Made by a program: the position numbers and the translations under genes
Notes under the pieces: generated by a model
Seen by the model: only the letters and a program-made list of their open reading frames with translations
Database searches by the model: none
What the model was told of the DNA's origin: nothing
Shown: positions 29,316 through 38,423 of the stretch, in pieces
Layout of the letters: each line of letters begins with the position of its first letter
Position numbering within the stretch: position 1 is the stretch's first letter
Source of the DNA: Acidobacteriota bacterium
GTDB taxonomy: Bacteria; Acidobacteriota; Blastocatellia; UBA7656
Length of the DNA stretch: 64,000 nt
Direction of reading: 5' to 3'
Assembly: GCA_016201275.1 (NCBI GenBank)
Contig: JACQDB010000036.1
Location: forward strand, 1-64,000

Positions 29316-31697
29316 CTATTTTGCGATGAGCAGCAAAACGGCGCGTCCATTGAGAACATACGTAGTAAATTCGCCGCCAATGAAGGCTTCCGATCCCGGC
29401 ACGACTACGGTGTTTGCCCCTTCGTTCCAATTCGAGGTGTCGGTTACGCGATACCAATTTTTTCCCGCTCCGGGCCAAGGCAATGTGAAGGTGACATTCC
29501 CTGACCAGCCGTTGTACGCCACATAAATCGCGCTGTTGGGATCAGCGAATTCTGTCCCATCAATGCGATAAGCAATGGCGTGATTATTCACGTCGGTGAA
29601 ATAAGCATTGTCGGCGACGTTGCCATCCGGCTTGAACCAACGCAACTGCTCCATGACGTTACCATTGTTATCTATGGCGGAGTAAAAATTCACAGGGCGA
29701 AGCGCCGGATGAGCTTTTCTAAAAGCCATCAAGCGGGCTGCGTAGGTATTGAAATTCGTCTGATCCACATCCCAAGTGTAATTCAACCAGTTGGCTATCG
29801 AATCAAGATTATAACCATTGTTGTTGCCCTGAAGACTGCGTAGATACTCGTCGCCGCCGGTTATCATGGGCGTCCCTGCGCTCAACATAAGAAAGGCGAA
29901 ACCTGTGCGCGCCGCTCTTCTTTGGTCCGCTGCAATGTTTCCCTGATCCCAACTCAAGTTATTATCTTCGCCACCATCAGAAGCCCCGTAGGGCCAAGCC
30001 TGATTGTTGTTCTTGGTGTTGTAGGAGTAGAGGTCTTTGAGGGTGAACCCGTCATGCGCGACGATGAAGTTGATTGAGTTCCAAGGCTTGCGCCCATCGT
30101 CTTGATACAAATCCGATGATCCGGCAAAGCGCGTTGCCAGCGTTCCCGTAGTGACCGGATCAACGCCAAGCTTGTTCTGCGCTTTGCGAAAAGTATCGCG
30201 ATAGATGCCGTTCCACTCCGACCAACCGGCAGGAAAATTGCCGACTTGATACGAATTGCCGCCAATCGCCCACGGCTCGGCAATTAAATCAACGCCGCTG
30301 CCACCCGCCGCCGGACGCGGCGCAAGCTCTGCGGGAATGCGATTGAGCGCCGTGTTGGCATTGAGCTTGTCATAATTGTAGCAACCGTGTTCGCAGGTAT
30401 TGCCCAGCACCGACGCGAGGTCAAAGCGAAAGCCGTCAGTCCCCAAAGCATCGCGCCAATACGCCAATGAATCAACGATCAAATTTTGCGCGACGATATT
30501 GCGGGTGTTGTAATTTCCACCCACGCCCGTGTTGTCCCATGAGCTTAGAAAATCGGCGGTCAGCGAATAATAAGTTGGATTATCCAGCCCGCGCCAAGAA
30601 ATAAGGTTATAGGTCGTGATGTCGTTGGTGTTATAAGCGTAGCCTTCTCCCGTGTGATTATAAACCACATCGGTGAACACCTTGATGCCCGCGTCATGGA
30701 AACTCTTGACCATTGCTTTGAACTCTCTGGTCGGTCCGCCAGCCGTTTTGTCAGAGGAGTAGCGGCGGTCTGGGGCGAAAAAGTTAAGCGTTGAATAGCC
30801 CCAATAATTATCGCCTGCCGTGGTGTTGGGTACGACATCGTTGGTATCGTTTTGGGTTTCTTGAACCGGCAAAAATTCGATGGCGGTTATGCCCAAGCTT
30901 GCCAGGTAAGTCGCTTTGAGACCCGCGCCTTTATAAGTTCCTCGGAAGGCGGCGCTGATGCTGGTGTCGTTTTGCGTAAGACCGCGAACATGAACTTCAT
31001 AAATGATGTCATCTTTGAGTGCGCGTGTAGGTTTGACGCCGATGCTTGTAGTATCGGTTGGCAACACTAGCCCCTTGGGAGCAAGCGTGCCAGTGTCGGT
31101 ATTGCGATTGATTGCGCCTGAAGCATAGACCACACCGTTGGTCTGGCTAGGCGTGGTCGGGTCGTGGCTGATCTCTACGGCGTAAGGGTCAAGCAGCAGC
31201 TTGTTGGGATCGAAACGATTGCCTTGAGCATCCACATCGCTGATGAAACCGGTGCTTGAGCCTTTCGTCCACGCCGCATTGTACGGCCAATTCGGCCCCC
31301 AAGCCCTATAGCCATAATAGACCGTGCCGGTAATCCCGTAGGTGTTTTGCAAGGTTGAAACCGAAGCGGTTTTTGACCAGACATTCTGGGCATCTTTGAC
31401 CATCACGTATTTGACTTGCTCTTGTGCGCCAAACGCCGTCTTGTAGAGGTAAAGTTCTATGCGAGTGGCTCTGGATGAATAAACTCGAAAGGTGATTTGC
31501 GAATTGGTGGCATCATATTTTGCGCCGAGATTCATCGAGTTGATCGCACCCGAAGCCGAAACACTGGCGGCTATGAGCAATCCCAACAGTAGGAAAAATC
31601 CCAAAGACCTTCGCATCAAAGCACTCGCGAAGATTGCTTCGGGCAACTCTTTACGCTTTCCTGCTACGTCTTGCTGCATCAATATTCTGTCTTTCAT
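29316..31697 (-). CDS. Secreted GH13 isoamylase/glycogen-debranching enzyme
   Basis: 793 residues from ATG 31697, with GGAGGG seven bases upstream; the longer frame only translates a palindromic repeat. Signal segment near residues 30-50 (RRSLGFFLLLGLLIAASV), then a CBM48-like domain (YDATNSQITFRVYSSRATRIELYLY) and a GH13 barrel with VFTDVVYNHTGEG, DGFRFDLASV (catalytic Asp), DLIAEPWAIG (catalytic Glu) and VAHDGFTLKD. The C-terminal beta domain follows. Isoamylases of this type cut alpha-1,6 branches of amylopectin or glycogen. The N-terminal export signal means it works on external or periplasmic starch-like polymers. Confidence 0.9.
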   Translation of the reverse strand: MKDRILMQQDVAGKRKELPEAIFASALMRRSLGFFLLLGLLIAASVSASGAINSMNLGAKYDATNSQITFRVYSSRATRIELYLYKTAFGAQEQVKYVMVKDAQNVWSKTASVSTLQNTYGITGTVYYGYRAWGPNWPYNAAWTKGSSTGFISDVDAQGNRFDPNKLLLDPYAVEISHDPTTPSQTNGVVYASGAINRNTDTGTLAPKGLVLPTDTTSIGVKPTRALKDDIIYEVHVRGLTQNDTSISAAFRGTYKGAGLKATYLASLGITAIEFLPVQETQNDTNDVVPNTTAGDNYWGYSTLNFFAPDRRYSSDKTAGGPTREFKAMVKSFHDAGIKVFTDVVYNHTGEGYAYNTNDITTYNLISWRGLDNPTYYSLTADFLSSWDNTGVGGNYNTRNIVAQNLIVDSLAYWRDALGTDGFRFDLASVLGNTCEHGCYNYDKLNANTALNRIPAELAPRPAAGGSGVDLIAEPWAIGGNSYQVGNFPAGWSEWNGIYRDTFRKAQNKLGVDPVTTGTLATRFAGSSDLYQDDGRKPWNSINFIVAHDGFTLKDLYSYNTKNNNQAWPYGASDGGEDNNLSWDQGNIAADQRRAARTGFAFLMLSAGTPMITGGDEYLRSLQGNNNGYNLDSIANWLNYTWDVDQTNFNTYAARLMAFRKAHPALRPVNFYSAIDNNGNVMEQLRWFKPDGNVADNAYFTDVNNHAIAYRIDGTEFADPNSAIYVAYNGWSGNVTFTLPWPGAGKNWYRVTDTSNWNEGANTVVVPGSEAFIGGEFTTYVLNGRAVLLLIAK

Positions 31698-31720
31698 GCT
31701 GACTCCCTCCGTATCAGTAA

Positions 31721-31833
31721 TGTAGCAAATTTCATTTGCCCACGACACTTCGTTGAGAGGCGGTCTCCGACCGCCGCGCGGCGGTCGGAGACCGCCTCTC
31801 AACGAAGCGTGTGCATTTGCAAACTGCTTATAT
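31721..31833. repeat. Family A palindromic element, copy 1
   Basis: The central arms CGTTGAGAGGCGGTCTCCGA and complement, with flanks like those of the 117-bp copies at 36907, 47799, 52062 and 55520, but more diverged at the ends. Confidence 0.65.
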
Positions 31834-31945
31834 TTCACGCTGGTGAGACTTTCAAGTAGCGGCATAGCCCACAATGCTTGGCTTTTGTATTCCTGAAAGT
31901 TTCCTTTCACGCCGCGCGAAGTATAACAACTGACCTGCGCCGCGT

Positions 31946-32500
31946 CTAACGACGACTATCAGAGGGAGGGTATTTCGCTGCCAGTTTGTTGACCGTGTTG
32001 GCTCCACGCAGAGTTGCCCGTCTGCCAAGCGTCTTCTCCAACAGGGCATTGGAAAAGGTCGAGTCGCTTTGCTTCTTACGACAGAGCCAGTAAACCTCAC
32101 GTTCATGAATATGCAAATCATCAATCTCTGTTTTCAGTGCCAGCACTTTTTGCTGCGCTTGTTCATCGAGTCTATCGGAGAGAAAGGCAATGTTAAGCGC
32201 CACTGCCGCCTCAAGGTCGGCGGGTTGGAAAGGTTGATAATTCGCCAAGTCGGTTAATTCTTTATCGCTCCTGATAAAGGTGGCGACTTCATAACCCAAC
32301 GCCTCTCGCAGCCGACTCTCAATCTTTTGTTCAAGAGCCTTACTATTTTTCGAGGGCGCGTCAAATCCCACATTGCCACTGGCAATAAAAGTTTCGACAT
32401 TGGCAAAACCCAGCGCCTCAAAAAGTTGGCGCAAGCGTTCCATCTTGACGGTGTGACCGCCTACGTTGATAGCGCGTAGAAAGGCAATAAAATGTGGCAT
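31946..32500 (-). CDS. DUF1697 family protein
   Basis: 184 residues. The opening PHFIAFLRAINVGGHTVKMERLRQLFEALG.ANVETFIASGNVGF is the hallmark of DUF1697, which forms two ferredoxin-like domains of unknown role. It follows the ADP-ribosylglycohydrolase-like gene by 15 bases, so the two are probably co-transcribed. There is no signal peptide, unlike its partner. Confidence 0.9.
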   Translation of the reverse strand: MPHFIAFLRAINVGGHTVKMERLRQLFEALGFANVETFIASGNVGFDAPSKNSKALEQKIESRLREALGYEVATFIRSDKELTDLANYQPFQPADLEAAVALNIAFLSDRLDEQAQQKVLALKTEIDDLHIHEREVYWLCRKKQSDSTFSNALLEKTLGRRATLRGANTVNKLAAKYPPSDSRR

Positions 32501-32515
32501 GGCAGAGAACCTCTT

Positions 32516-34105
32516 TCAGTGTGCCGCACGATAAATGATAGCGCGGCGAATCTCAATCCTCTGGCCTTTTGATCGCGCATCGGCATCGCTGCGCGTCACC
32601 AGTCGCAAGGTGTGAGCGCCGGGTTTGAGATCGTAGATATGCCACAAGTCATCCTCGAAAGTGCGCTCGGAGACATAGGCATCGCACTGACCAACTTTTT
32701 TGCCGTCAAGATAAACCTCGGCGCGACCGCCCTCTTGCGATAGCGGACCGACCAGCGTTACCGCTACGCCGCTAAAGGTCAACGTCGCCTCGCGCCCTGC
32801 GCCGTTGGCAATCTTGCCGTACAACTTGTCTTTGTCGTCGTCGTCCTCGCCTCTTTTTTCTGACCAAACGCCTTTCCAACTCCACGCTGCGTTGTCAGAC
32901 TCAATTAGTTTTTCAGGAATGCCGGGATTCCATTGTTCGAGTTTCGCAGCTTTCGGCGACTGGTAAGGAATGGTGATGTCGTCGCCGACGATTTTGCCGC
33001 CCACTGACTCGATGACTTTCAGGGCGCGTTTGACGGTTGATTCAATAATCGTATGGAACGAGTAGTCTGTGTAATCGAATTTTTTGTCGGCGATAGCTGC
33101 GATGCCTGATTTCCATTCATCAGGAATTTTGTTGTAGCCCTGCATCACCCCCAGTATGCCCGCCGCGCTCGACGGATTGCAGTCGGAATCTTGCCCGGCG
33201 CGTGTGGCAACATCCAGCGTCTTAGCAAAATCGCCTTTGCCGTACAACAAGCCGAGCGCCACATGAGCGCCGTTGAGCCGTGCGTCAATATTGAAATCCA
33301 GCAATGCCCCTTCGGTGCAAGGGTCATCTTTGTCCCACTTGTCTTTGAGCGCCTGCCAAGATTTTTTCCAGTCATCGGGATACTGCGCCGACCAGTCGAG
33401 TACGTCACGAATCGCCTTTGCATAACCGCTTTCAGAGGGGAGCGAAGCTAGTCCCAACTCTACAACTTTGCGCGGATCATTTTCAAAGAAAGCCGCCGCG
33501 TACATTCCGGCGAAAAACATTCCGCCATAAACGCCATCGCCATAATTCATGACGTGACCTACGCGGTCGGCGAACTTGTTGGCTTCTTGCGGCAGCCCTG
33601 GCGTCATCATGCCTATGAAATCGGACTCGATCTGGAAGTCTATATCGTTGGCATGAATGTTGTATTTTGGGTGTCCAGACCAAGGGGCTTTGATGCCTTG
33701 ATTGAGCGCCCGCCGCGCCCCTGCGTTGGCGTGCCAGAGCCTGTACTTCGAGTCTTTGAAAGCCTCGCCGTACTGCTCTGTGGTCGCCTCTAGTCCGAGG
33801 CGATCCATCACTTCGGTGAAGGTCATCTCGACATAAAGATCATCTTGCCGAATGGAATTCGAGACCATATCGGGATGCCATTTGATCTCGCCTTCAATGA
33901 TCTTGCCGTTGTGCTTGAATTCCGTCGGTGCGCCAAAACTGACGCCGATCATCTGTCCAGCCCAACCGCCGCGAATCTTGTCTTCGAGTACCTGCCGCGA
34001 TAAGTGGTGCGCCGGTGCGCCGGTTTGACTTCCTGCCATTCTCACCTTCAAGGCGATACCAACGATGAGGACTACAGACACCACGATGATTATAGGTGTT
34101 CGCAT
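32516..34105 (-). CDS. Exported ADP-ribosylglycohydrolase-like protein
   Basis: 529 residues from ATG 34105, with AAAGGAG upstream. N-terminal membrane or signal helix (TPIIIVVSVVLIVGIAL), then the ADP-ribosylglycohydrolase fold: GGWAGQMIGVSFGAPTEF, SIRQDDLYVEMTF (metal ligands) and GQDSDCNPSSAAGILG (second metal site). After about residue 370 comes a beta-sandwich-like region (VAVTLVGPLSQEGGRAEVYLDGKKV) resembling a carbohydrate-binding module. Exported members of this family are common in bacteria that degrade polysaccharides, and their substrate may be a glycoside and not ADP-ribose. The substrate is unknown here. Confidence 0.85.
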   Translation of the reverse strand: MRTPIIIVVSVVLIVGIALKVRMAGSQTGAPAHHLSRQVLEDKIRGGWAGQMIGVSFGAPTEFKHNGKIIEGEIKWHPDMVSNSIRQDDLYVEMTFTEVMDRLGLEATTEQYGEAFKDSKYRLWHANAGARRALNQGIKAPWSGHPKYNIHANDIDFQIESDFIGMMTPGLPQEANKFADRVGHVMNYGDGVYGGMFFAGMYAAAFFENDPRKVVELGLASLPSESGYAKAIRDVLDWSAQYPDDWKKSWQALKDKWDKDDPCTEGALLDFNIDARLNGAHVALGLLYGKGDFAKTLDVATRAGQDSDCNPSSAAGILGVMQGYNKIPDEWKSGIAAIADKKFDYTDYSFHTIIESTVKRALKVIESVGGKIVGDDITIPYQSPKAAKLEQWNPGIPEKLIESDNAAWSWKGVWSEKRGEDDDDKDKLYGKIANGAGREATLTFSGVAVTLVGPLSQEGGRAEVYLDGKKVGQCDAYVSERTFEDDLWHIYDLKPGAHTLRLVTRSDADARSKGQRIEIRRAIIYRAAH

Positions 34106-34175
34106 ATTCTCTCCTTTATTCATGAAGTAGGGCGTGAAAGTTTGTGAGCGGGACTTTGCAATCTGCACCTGGTTT

Positions 34176-34273
34176 GAGCGTGTTGCAGGATTTCAGAAAC
34201 TGCCTATATGTTGTGGATGGTTAAACCATCACACACACTATCTGGACAAAACATCCATTTCTGCGACACGCTC
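34176..34273. mobile_element. 98-bp TIR element, copy 2
   Basis: GAGCGTGTTGCA ... TGCGACACGCTC with the same interior and length as the copies at 14897 and 54244. Abuts the 249-bp element to its right. Confidence 0.65.
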
Positions 34274-34276
34274 TAA

Positions 34277-34525
34277 CTACCCAGCCATATTTGCCCCGCA
34301 GGGGTGTAGGAGATTAGCCAGTGCGGTAGGCACTGGAACCAAGTTGGGCAAACGCTACGCGCTCTGAAAGGGTGCAGGAGAGGCGACGCTGCAAGCTTCC
34401 GGCGCTCTTCCAGTGCGCGACCGTCAAACCGCCTTCGCCTTCCAGTGGCTCTACCACTGGCTACTCTCCTGTGCGCCTCTGGCGCAAAAACCCATAGACT
34501 TTCAATGTTCAACAAGGCTGGGTAG
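34277..34525. mobile_element. 249-bp TIR element, copy 1
   Basis: Perfect ends CTACCCAGCC (34277-34286) and GGCTGGGTAG (34516-34525). The interior has GTAGGAGATTAGCCAGTGC and CAAACGCTACGCGC. A second copy of the same length lies at 58277-58525. No coding frame of note. Confidence 0.65.
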
Positions 34526-34535
34526 GTATCTGAAC

Positions 34536-36821
34536 TTACTGATTTTTTGAAATCGCTTCCAGTGCGTTAGCTGCCGCTTCGCGCACATAGCTGCGCGGGT
34601 CGCTCTCGCTCACTTTCTTCAATGCAGCAACGGCGCTTGAAGCGTGCAAGCGCCCCAACGCTACTGCCGCCTCAAGCCGCACGTCCTCTTTGCCGGTTTC
34701 AAGCAAGCTAATCAAAACCGGCGTGGCGCTTGCGTCGCCGATTTTTCCAAGCGCCTCGACGACGCCGCGCAAAGCTGGCTCGTCGCCTCGCTTCGCCGCT
34801 TCAATCAAAGCAGGCACGGCGCGACGGTCGCCCAATTCGCCTAACGCCTTGGCAATGTACAAGCCCAAATCACCACCCGCTTCAACGACGGTTGCTGCCA
34901 ATACCGGAACGGCTCGCACATCGCCTATGCGACCCAAGGCTTGCGCCGCCATCCATTGCGCCGCGCCTACGTCATTTGGAGCAAACAGCGCGTAGCCTTT
35001 GCCTACAGGAATTTTGCCGCTGACCAGTTCGCCCAACACCTGCACAGCCTCTTTCGATTGCAAATCGCCAAGCGCCACGCTGGCAGACATTCGCACCGCT
35101 TCGTAGGGGTCGCGCACGGCGGCGATCAAGGCAGGCGCGGCTTGCGGGTCGCCGATTTTGCCCAACGCATCAGCCGCCCAGTAACGCAACTCTTGATCTT
35201 CGCCTTGCAGAATTTCTATCAAGGGACGAACCGCCGCCGCTTGCTTGCTTGCTCCGGCTTCGATGATGGCAAGGATGCGCTCTGCCTTCGAGCCGGACTT
35301 CAAGCGTTCGAGCGGACTCGATTTGTGCATCGCCACTTCATTCAAGGCTACGGCTTCAAAGCGCAAGGCGCGCATCTGCACAGTCGCGCCGCCGCTGGTG
35401 TTGGCGAAGACCTCGAACTCGAAAGGCAAGTGGTCAGCGATGCGCTCGGCGCGTTGCAAACCTTCTTTGTCTTCCCATTCGACCACGAGTTTGAGGGCGC
35501 TGTCCGCAGTCATAGTCTGCGCCGCCACTTTGAAGCGATTCCATCCCGGTTGCAGATTCGGCAAAGTCATACGGTTCATCATGGTGCGGTGGGTGAATTT
35601 CAAATTACTGAAAGCGATTTGCGACGGGTCGCCCTGCATTTCAAAGCGCAGCAGATACGAATAGAAACCGCGCACCGACGCCTGACCAGACTTCTCGCGT
35701 TCGATGCCCAGTGACAGCTTCACTTGGCTCTGATTCATATCCGCAGCTTTCCAAGCTGGTGTCCAAGTCTTGCCTTCATCGGTTGAAAAAGAGATAGCCG
35801 CAGAGGCGTTGGCGGCGCTTTTGAAAGCCGCGCCTTCGATCACCGCGTCGGCTATGACATACGGGAAATCGAATTGATAAGTGAAGACAGCGGGTTGGTT
35901 TGCGGCAGCCGTTGTGATGCGCCCCGCCAGCAGTTTCGCGTTGGTGGGTTCTGCCGCTAGATCATCCGTCCATGAAGGATTGCTCAAGTCTGGCGCGAAG
36001 ATCATTTCGCCGCCGCCGATGAATCGCTCATAGTCGCCGCCGGGCTTAAACAACGAGCTGCTGGCAGGGACTGTGGGGATGGTTTTGGGATTGAGATAAT
36101 AGACGCCGCCGTTATCCCAAAGCAGCGAATAGCTTTCGCCACGTCGCAGTTGAATGTCCATCGAATGCTCCGGCATCGGCGTCAGGTGTGTGCGCAGCCA
36201 ACCCTTGGTACGCATCTTCAAATCCTGATTAGCGGCAAGCACCAACAGCGGATCGCGCTCTATGTCTTCGCTGTTAGCGATCCAGCCTTGGGCGTTCCGC
36301 ACGTACCAGCCGTTGTTGACATCGAGGACGTGCCAACGCTCTTTGCCGTCGCTGTCGCGCCATAACAATTCGACTATGGTGTGATGGCGCATGGGGATAT
36401 AGAGACGGCGCGACTGCTTGCCAAGGGCGCGCCACACCGTTTCGTAAATGCGCGCCTGTCCGTCGCACCAGTGATTGCCATAGACGGTGAGAATCTTGAG
36501 GGTGTCTTGCACATAAACTTCGTGTTCGGGCAAGCCTTCGTAAGGAGAGCCGCCGATAGTCATGACGCGAGCGATCCAGTCATAGACCGCCAGCGCCTCT
36601 TCTTCTTCGCTGCGGGCGCGTTGAATGCGTATGGCGGACTCTCCGAACGCACGCAGCGAGGAAGCATCGGGCCATCTTTCATTGCTGATCTTCAGTCCTT
36701 CTATAGCGGGACGCTTAGATAATTTGCCCGCTGCTCGTCGGTTGCCATTGGCGCTGATGGCAGACGGAAGCGCGAGTGCGAGGGTTAGGGACAGAGTGAT
36801 TATCGCCAGAAATATTTTCAT
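34536..36821 (-). CDS. Exported transglutaminase-like protein with HEAT repeats
   Basis: 761 residues from ATG 36821, with GGAG eight bases upstream. Signal peptide (MKIFLAIITLSLTLALALPS); transglutaminase-like domain (about 50-200) with the Cys in HWCDGQARIYETVWRALG, His in MRHHTIVEL and Asp in HVLDVNNGW; a long beta-rich middle; then HEAT/PBS-lyase-like repeats (about 500-760, LRYWAADALGKIGDPQA, ALIAAVRDPYEAVR, VALGRLHASSAVAAL). The Cys-His-Asp triad would allow transamidation or peptidase activity. The pairing with HEAT repeats suggests binding of a partner protein. No close operon partner. Function unknown. Confidence 0.82.
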   Translation of the reverse strand: MKIFLAIITLSLTLALALPSAISANGNRRAAGKLSKRPAIEGLKISNERWPDASSLRAFGESAIRIQRARSEEEEALAVYDWIARVMTIGGSPYEGLPEHEVYVQDTLKILTVYGNHWCDGQARIYETVWRALGKQSRRLYIPMRHHTIVELLWRDSDGKERWHVLDVNNGWYVRNAQGWIANSEDIERDPLLVLAANQDLKMRTKGWLRTHLTPMPEHSMDIQLRRGESYSLLWDNGGVYYLNPKTIPTVPASSSLFKPGGDYERFIGGGEMIFAPDLSNPSWTDDLAAEPTNAKLLAGRITTAAANQPAVFTYQFDFPYVIADAVIEGAAFKSAANASAAISFSTDEGKTWTPAWKAADMNQSQVKLSLGIEREKSGQASVRGFYSYLLRFEMQGDPSQIAFSNLKFTHRTMMNRMTLPNLQPGWNRFKVAAQTMTADSALKLVVEWEDKEGLQRAERIADHLPFEFEVFANTSGGATVQMRALRFEAVALNEVAMHKSSPLERLKSGSKAERILAIIEAGASKQAAAVRPLIEILQGEDQELRYWAADALGKIGDPQAAPALIAAVRDPYEAVRMSASVALGDLQSKEAVQVLGELVSGKIPVGKGYALFAPNDVGAAQWMAAQALGRIGDVRAVPVLAATVVEAGGDLGLYIAKALGELGDRRAVPALIEAAKRGDEPALRGVVEALGKIGDASATPVLISLLETGKEDVRLEAAVALGRLHASSAVAALKKVSESDPRSYVREAAANALEAISKNQ

Positions 36822-36906
36822 GATTTTTACTCCAATCTTGCGGCTCATCGCTTTCGCGTCTTCGCCGCTTTTAATTTTATGGCATCGGGTGGTTTTGAAA
36901 TAGACT

Positions 36907-37023
36907 TATAGCGAATTTCATTTACCCACGCCCACAACACCTTGTTGAGAGGCGGTCTCCGACCGCCGCACGGCGGTCGGAGACCGCCTCTCAACAAATC
37001 ACACACATCTGCAAGCCGCTATA
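36907..37023. repeat. Family A palindromic element, copy 2 (117 bp)
   Basis: Starts TATAGCGAATTTCATTT and ends GCAAGCCGCTATA. The central arms TTGTTGAGAGGCGGTCTCCG and complement form a long hairpin. Confidence 0.75.
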
Positions 37024-37050
37024 AAGAAAAAGTTTTCTTCTGCAACGACC

Positions 37051-37174
37051 TGTATGGGCGACCCTCTGTGGAGGTCGCCTCTCGGTGAACTTGCTTGGCT
37101 ATTGAAAAAGGGCGACGCTTGGTGAACTCTTTTCGCTGTTGAAAAGGGACGACCTCCGCAGGGTCGCCCGTATA
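37051..37174. repeat. Hairpin repeat family C, copy 3 (interrupted)
   Basis: TGTATGGGCGACCCT ... AGGGTCGCCCGTATA, with a longer centre that repeats the TTGAAAAGGG.GACG motif. Confidence 0.6.
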
Positions 37175-37237
37175 AGGCTTTTGAAAAGTTTGTCGGAAAA
37201 ATATTTTCTGAAAAGTTACAGAATCAGGGGTTCATTC

Positions 37238-38173
37238 TTAGCTGGAACTGTCAATGATAACGAACGCCTTGAAAATTCTGTCCCAAAAAATTTGGTTAAG
37301 TCCGGGCGACACGCGATCTAGTCCAGCCTCAAACTTGGTGATATAGCCCTGTGATTCTTCCGCCGAATAATAGGTGACTTCGAGGTTGCTGCCCACCGCA
37401 AAGGCTTGCTTGAGAGTATCCGACGCGAAACCATTTTGCCCGATTATGCTTGCTGTCACTGTGGTCGTGATGTCGTCGGGCGCACCTCGCTCGGCTTTTC
37501 TTACCAAGACCAGCGGCCCGCCATCCGTGGTATGCACAGAGAGAAAGCGCGGCTCAACAAGCGCGGCGCGATCAAAAACATACTGCCGGATCATGCTGCT
37601 GGCGGTGTCTGGGCTGAAAGATGCTCTCACTCCTTCAGCCACATAGGCGAAACTGCCTTCCGCATCTACGAAGCGAAATTGCGCGCTCTTGCCGTTTCCC
37701 TTGAATCTCAAAACCGGCTTGTATAAACCATAGAACAGCGTGTGTTCCGCAAGACCGGGAGTTCCTGTCCCTACGCTGAATGATTCATCTTGGTGACGAC
37801 GAGGGAACACCCTGAGAATCTCGCTCAAGCGTTCGCTCTGCAACTGCTTGCTTTGGCTATTGATTGCTTCCTGCGAGGGAGAGACCCTTGCTCGAAGTCG
37901 TATATCCGGGTTGGCAAGTGAGCGCAATCCGAACGAAACAGCGTAGGGCAAGTCCGGCGTCCACACTGCCGAACCTGTTGTGCCAAGCGGCGCACTAACG
38001 TAGGTCATTAGCAAGGCGTCTAGCATAACCTCGCCGGAATCTTTCACCCCAGCCCAGGCGCTTTGAGTTTCGCTGGTCACGAAAGCCGCGCCCAGCATTC
38101 CCAAAGCAGTGCTTTGCACGAAAGTTCTGCGGGACAAGTTGCGAACGAGTTTAGGGGTATCCAATTTTTTCAT
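37238..38173 (-). CDS. Tat-exported protein of unknown function
   Basis: 311 residues, ATG with AAGGAGG seven bases upstream. Tat signal (SRRTFVQSTALGMLGAAFV). The mature part is beta-rich with no motif I recognise; features include DGGPLVLVRKAERGAPDD and FWDRIFKAFVIIDSSS. It lies 250 bases after the sodium:solute symporter on the same strand and could be co-transcribed, but repeats separate it from the genes on its other side. Export by Tat suggests folding or cofactor binding before transport. Confidence 0.75.
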   Translation of the reverse strand: MKKLDTPKLVRNLSRRTFVQSTALGMLGAAFVTSETQSAWAGVKDSGEVMLDALLMTYVSAPLGTTGSAVWTPDLPYAVSFGLRSLANPDIRLRARVSPSQEAINSQSKQLQSERLSEILRVFPRRHQDESFSVGTGTPGLAEHTLFYGLYKPVLRFKGNGKSAQFRFVDAEGSFAYVAEGVRASFSPDTASSMIRQYVFDRAALVEPRFLSVHTTDGGPLVLVRKAERGAPDDITTTVTASIIGQNGFASDTLKQAFAVGSNLEVTYYSAEESQGYITKFEAGLDRVSPGLNQIFWDRIFKAFVIIDSSS

Positions 38174-38423
38174 AGCTCAACCTCCTTATCAGGAATCCAT
38201 GTTTTGCTCACACCCCATCTGCCTCAATCAAACCTATCTGCAAAGGTCAACCATCATCTGGAAATGTCGAAACGTAATCAGTAGCCGTGAAGGATGGCGG
38301 ACAAGCAGTATCATCGCACAAGCAGTTTTCCGTAAGCAACTCTTTCAAAATTCCTGCGCTCCTGCGCTGGAGAATGGCGTTTGGAATCTCGTTTGTGCAG
38401 ACATTCTCCATTTTCTCCTAAAG

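Noticed and set aside
31698-31910. Longer N-terminus of the debranching enzyme
   Set aside because: The extra residues (LRGGLRPPRGGRRPP) translate a family A palindrome; the signal peptide follows the ATG at 31697.
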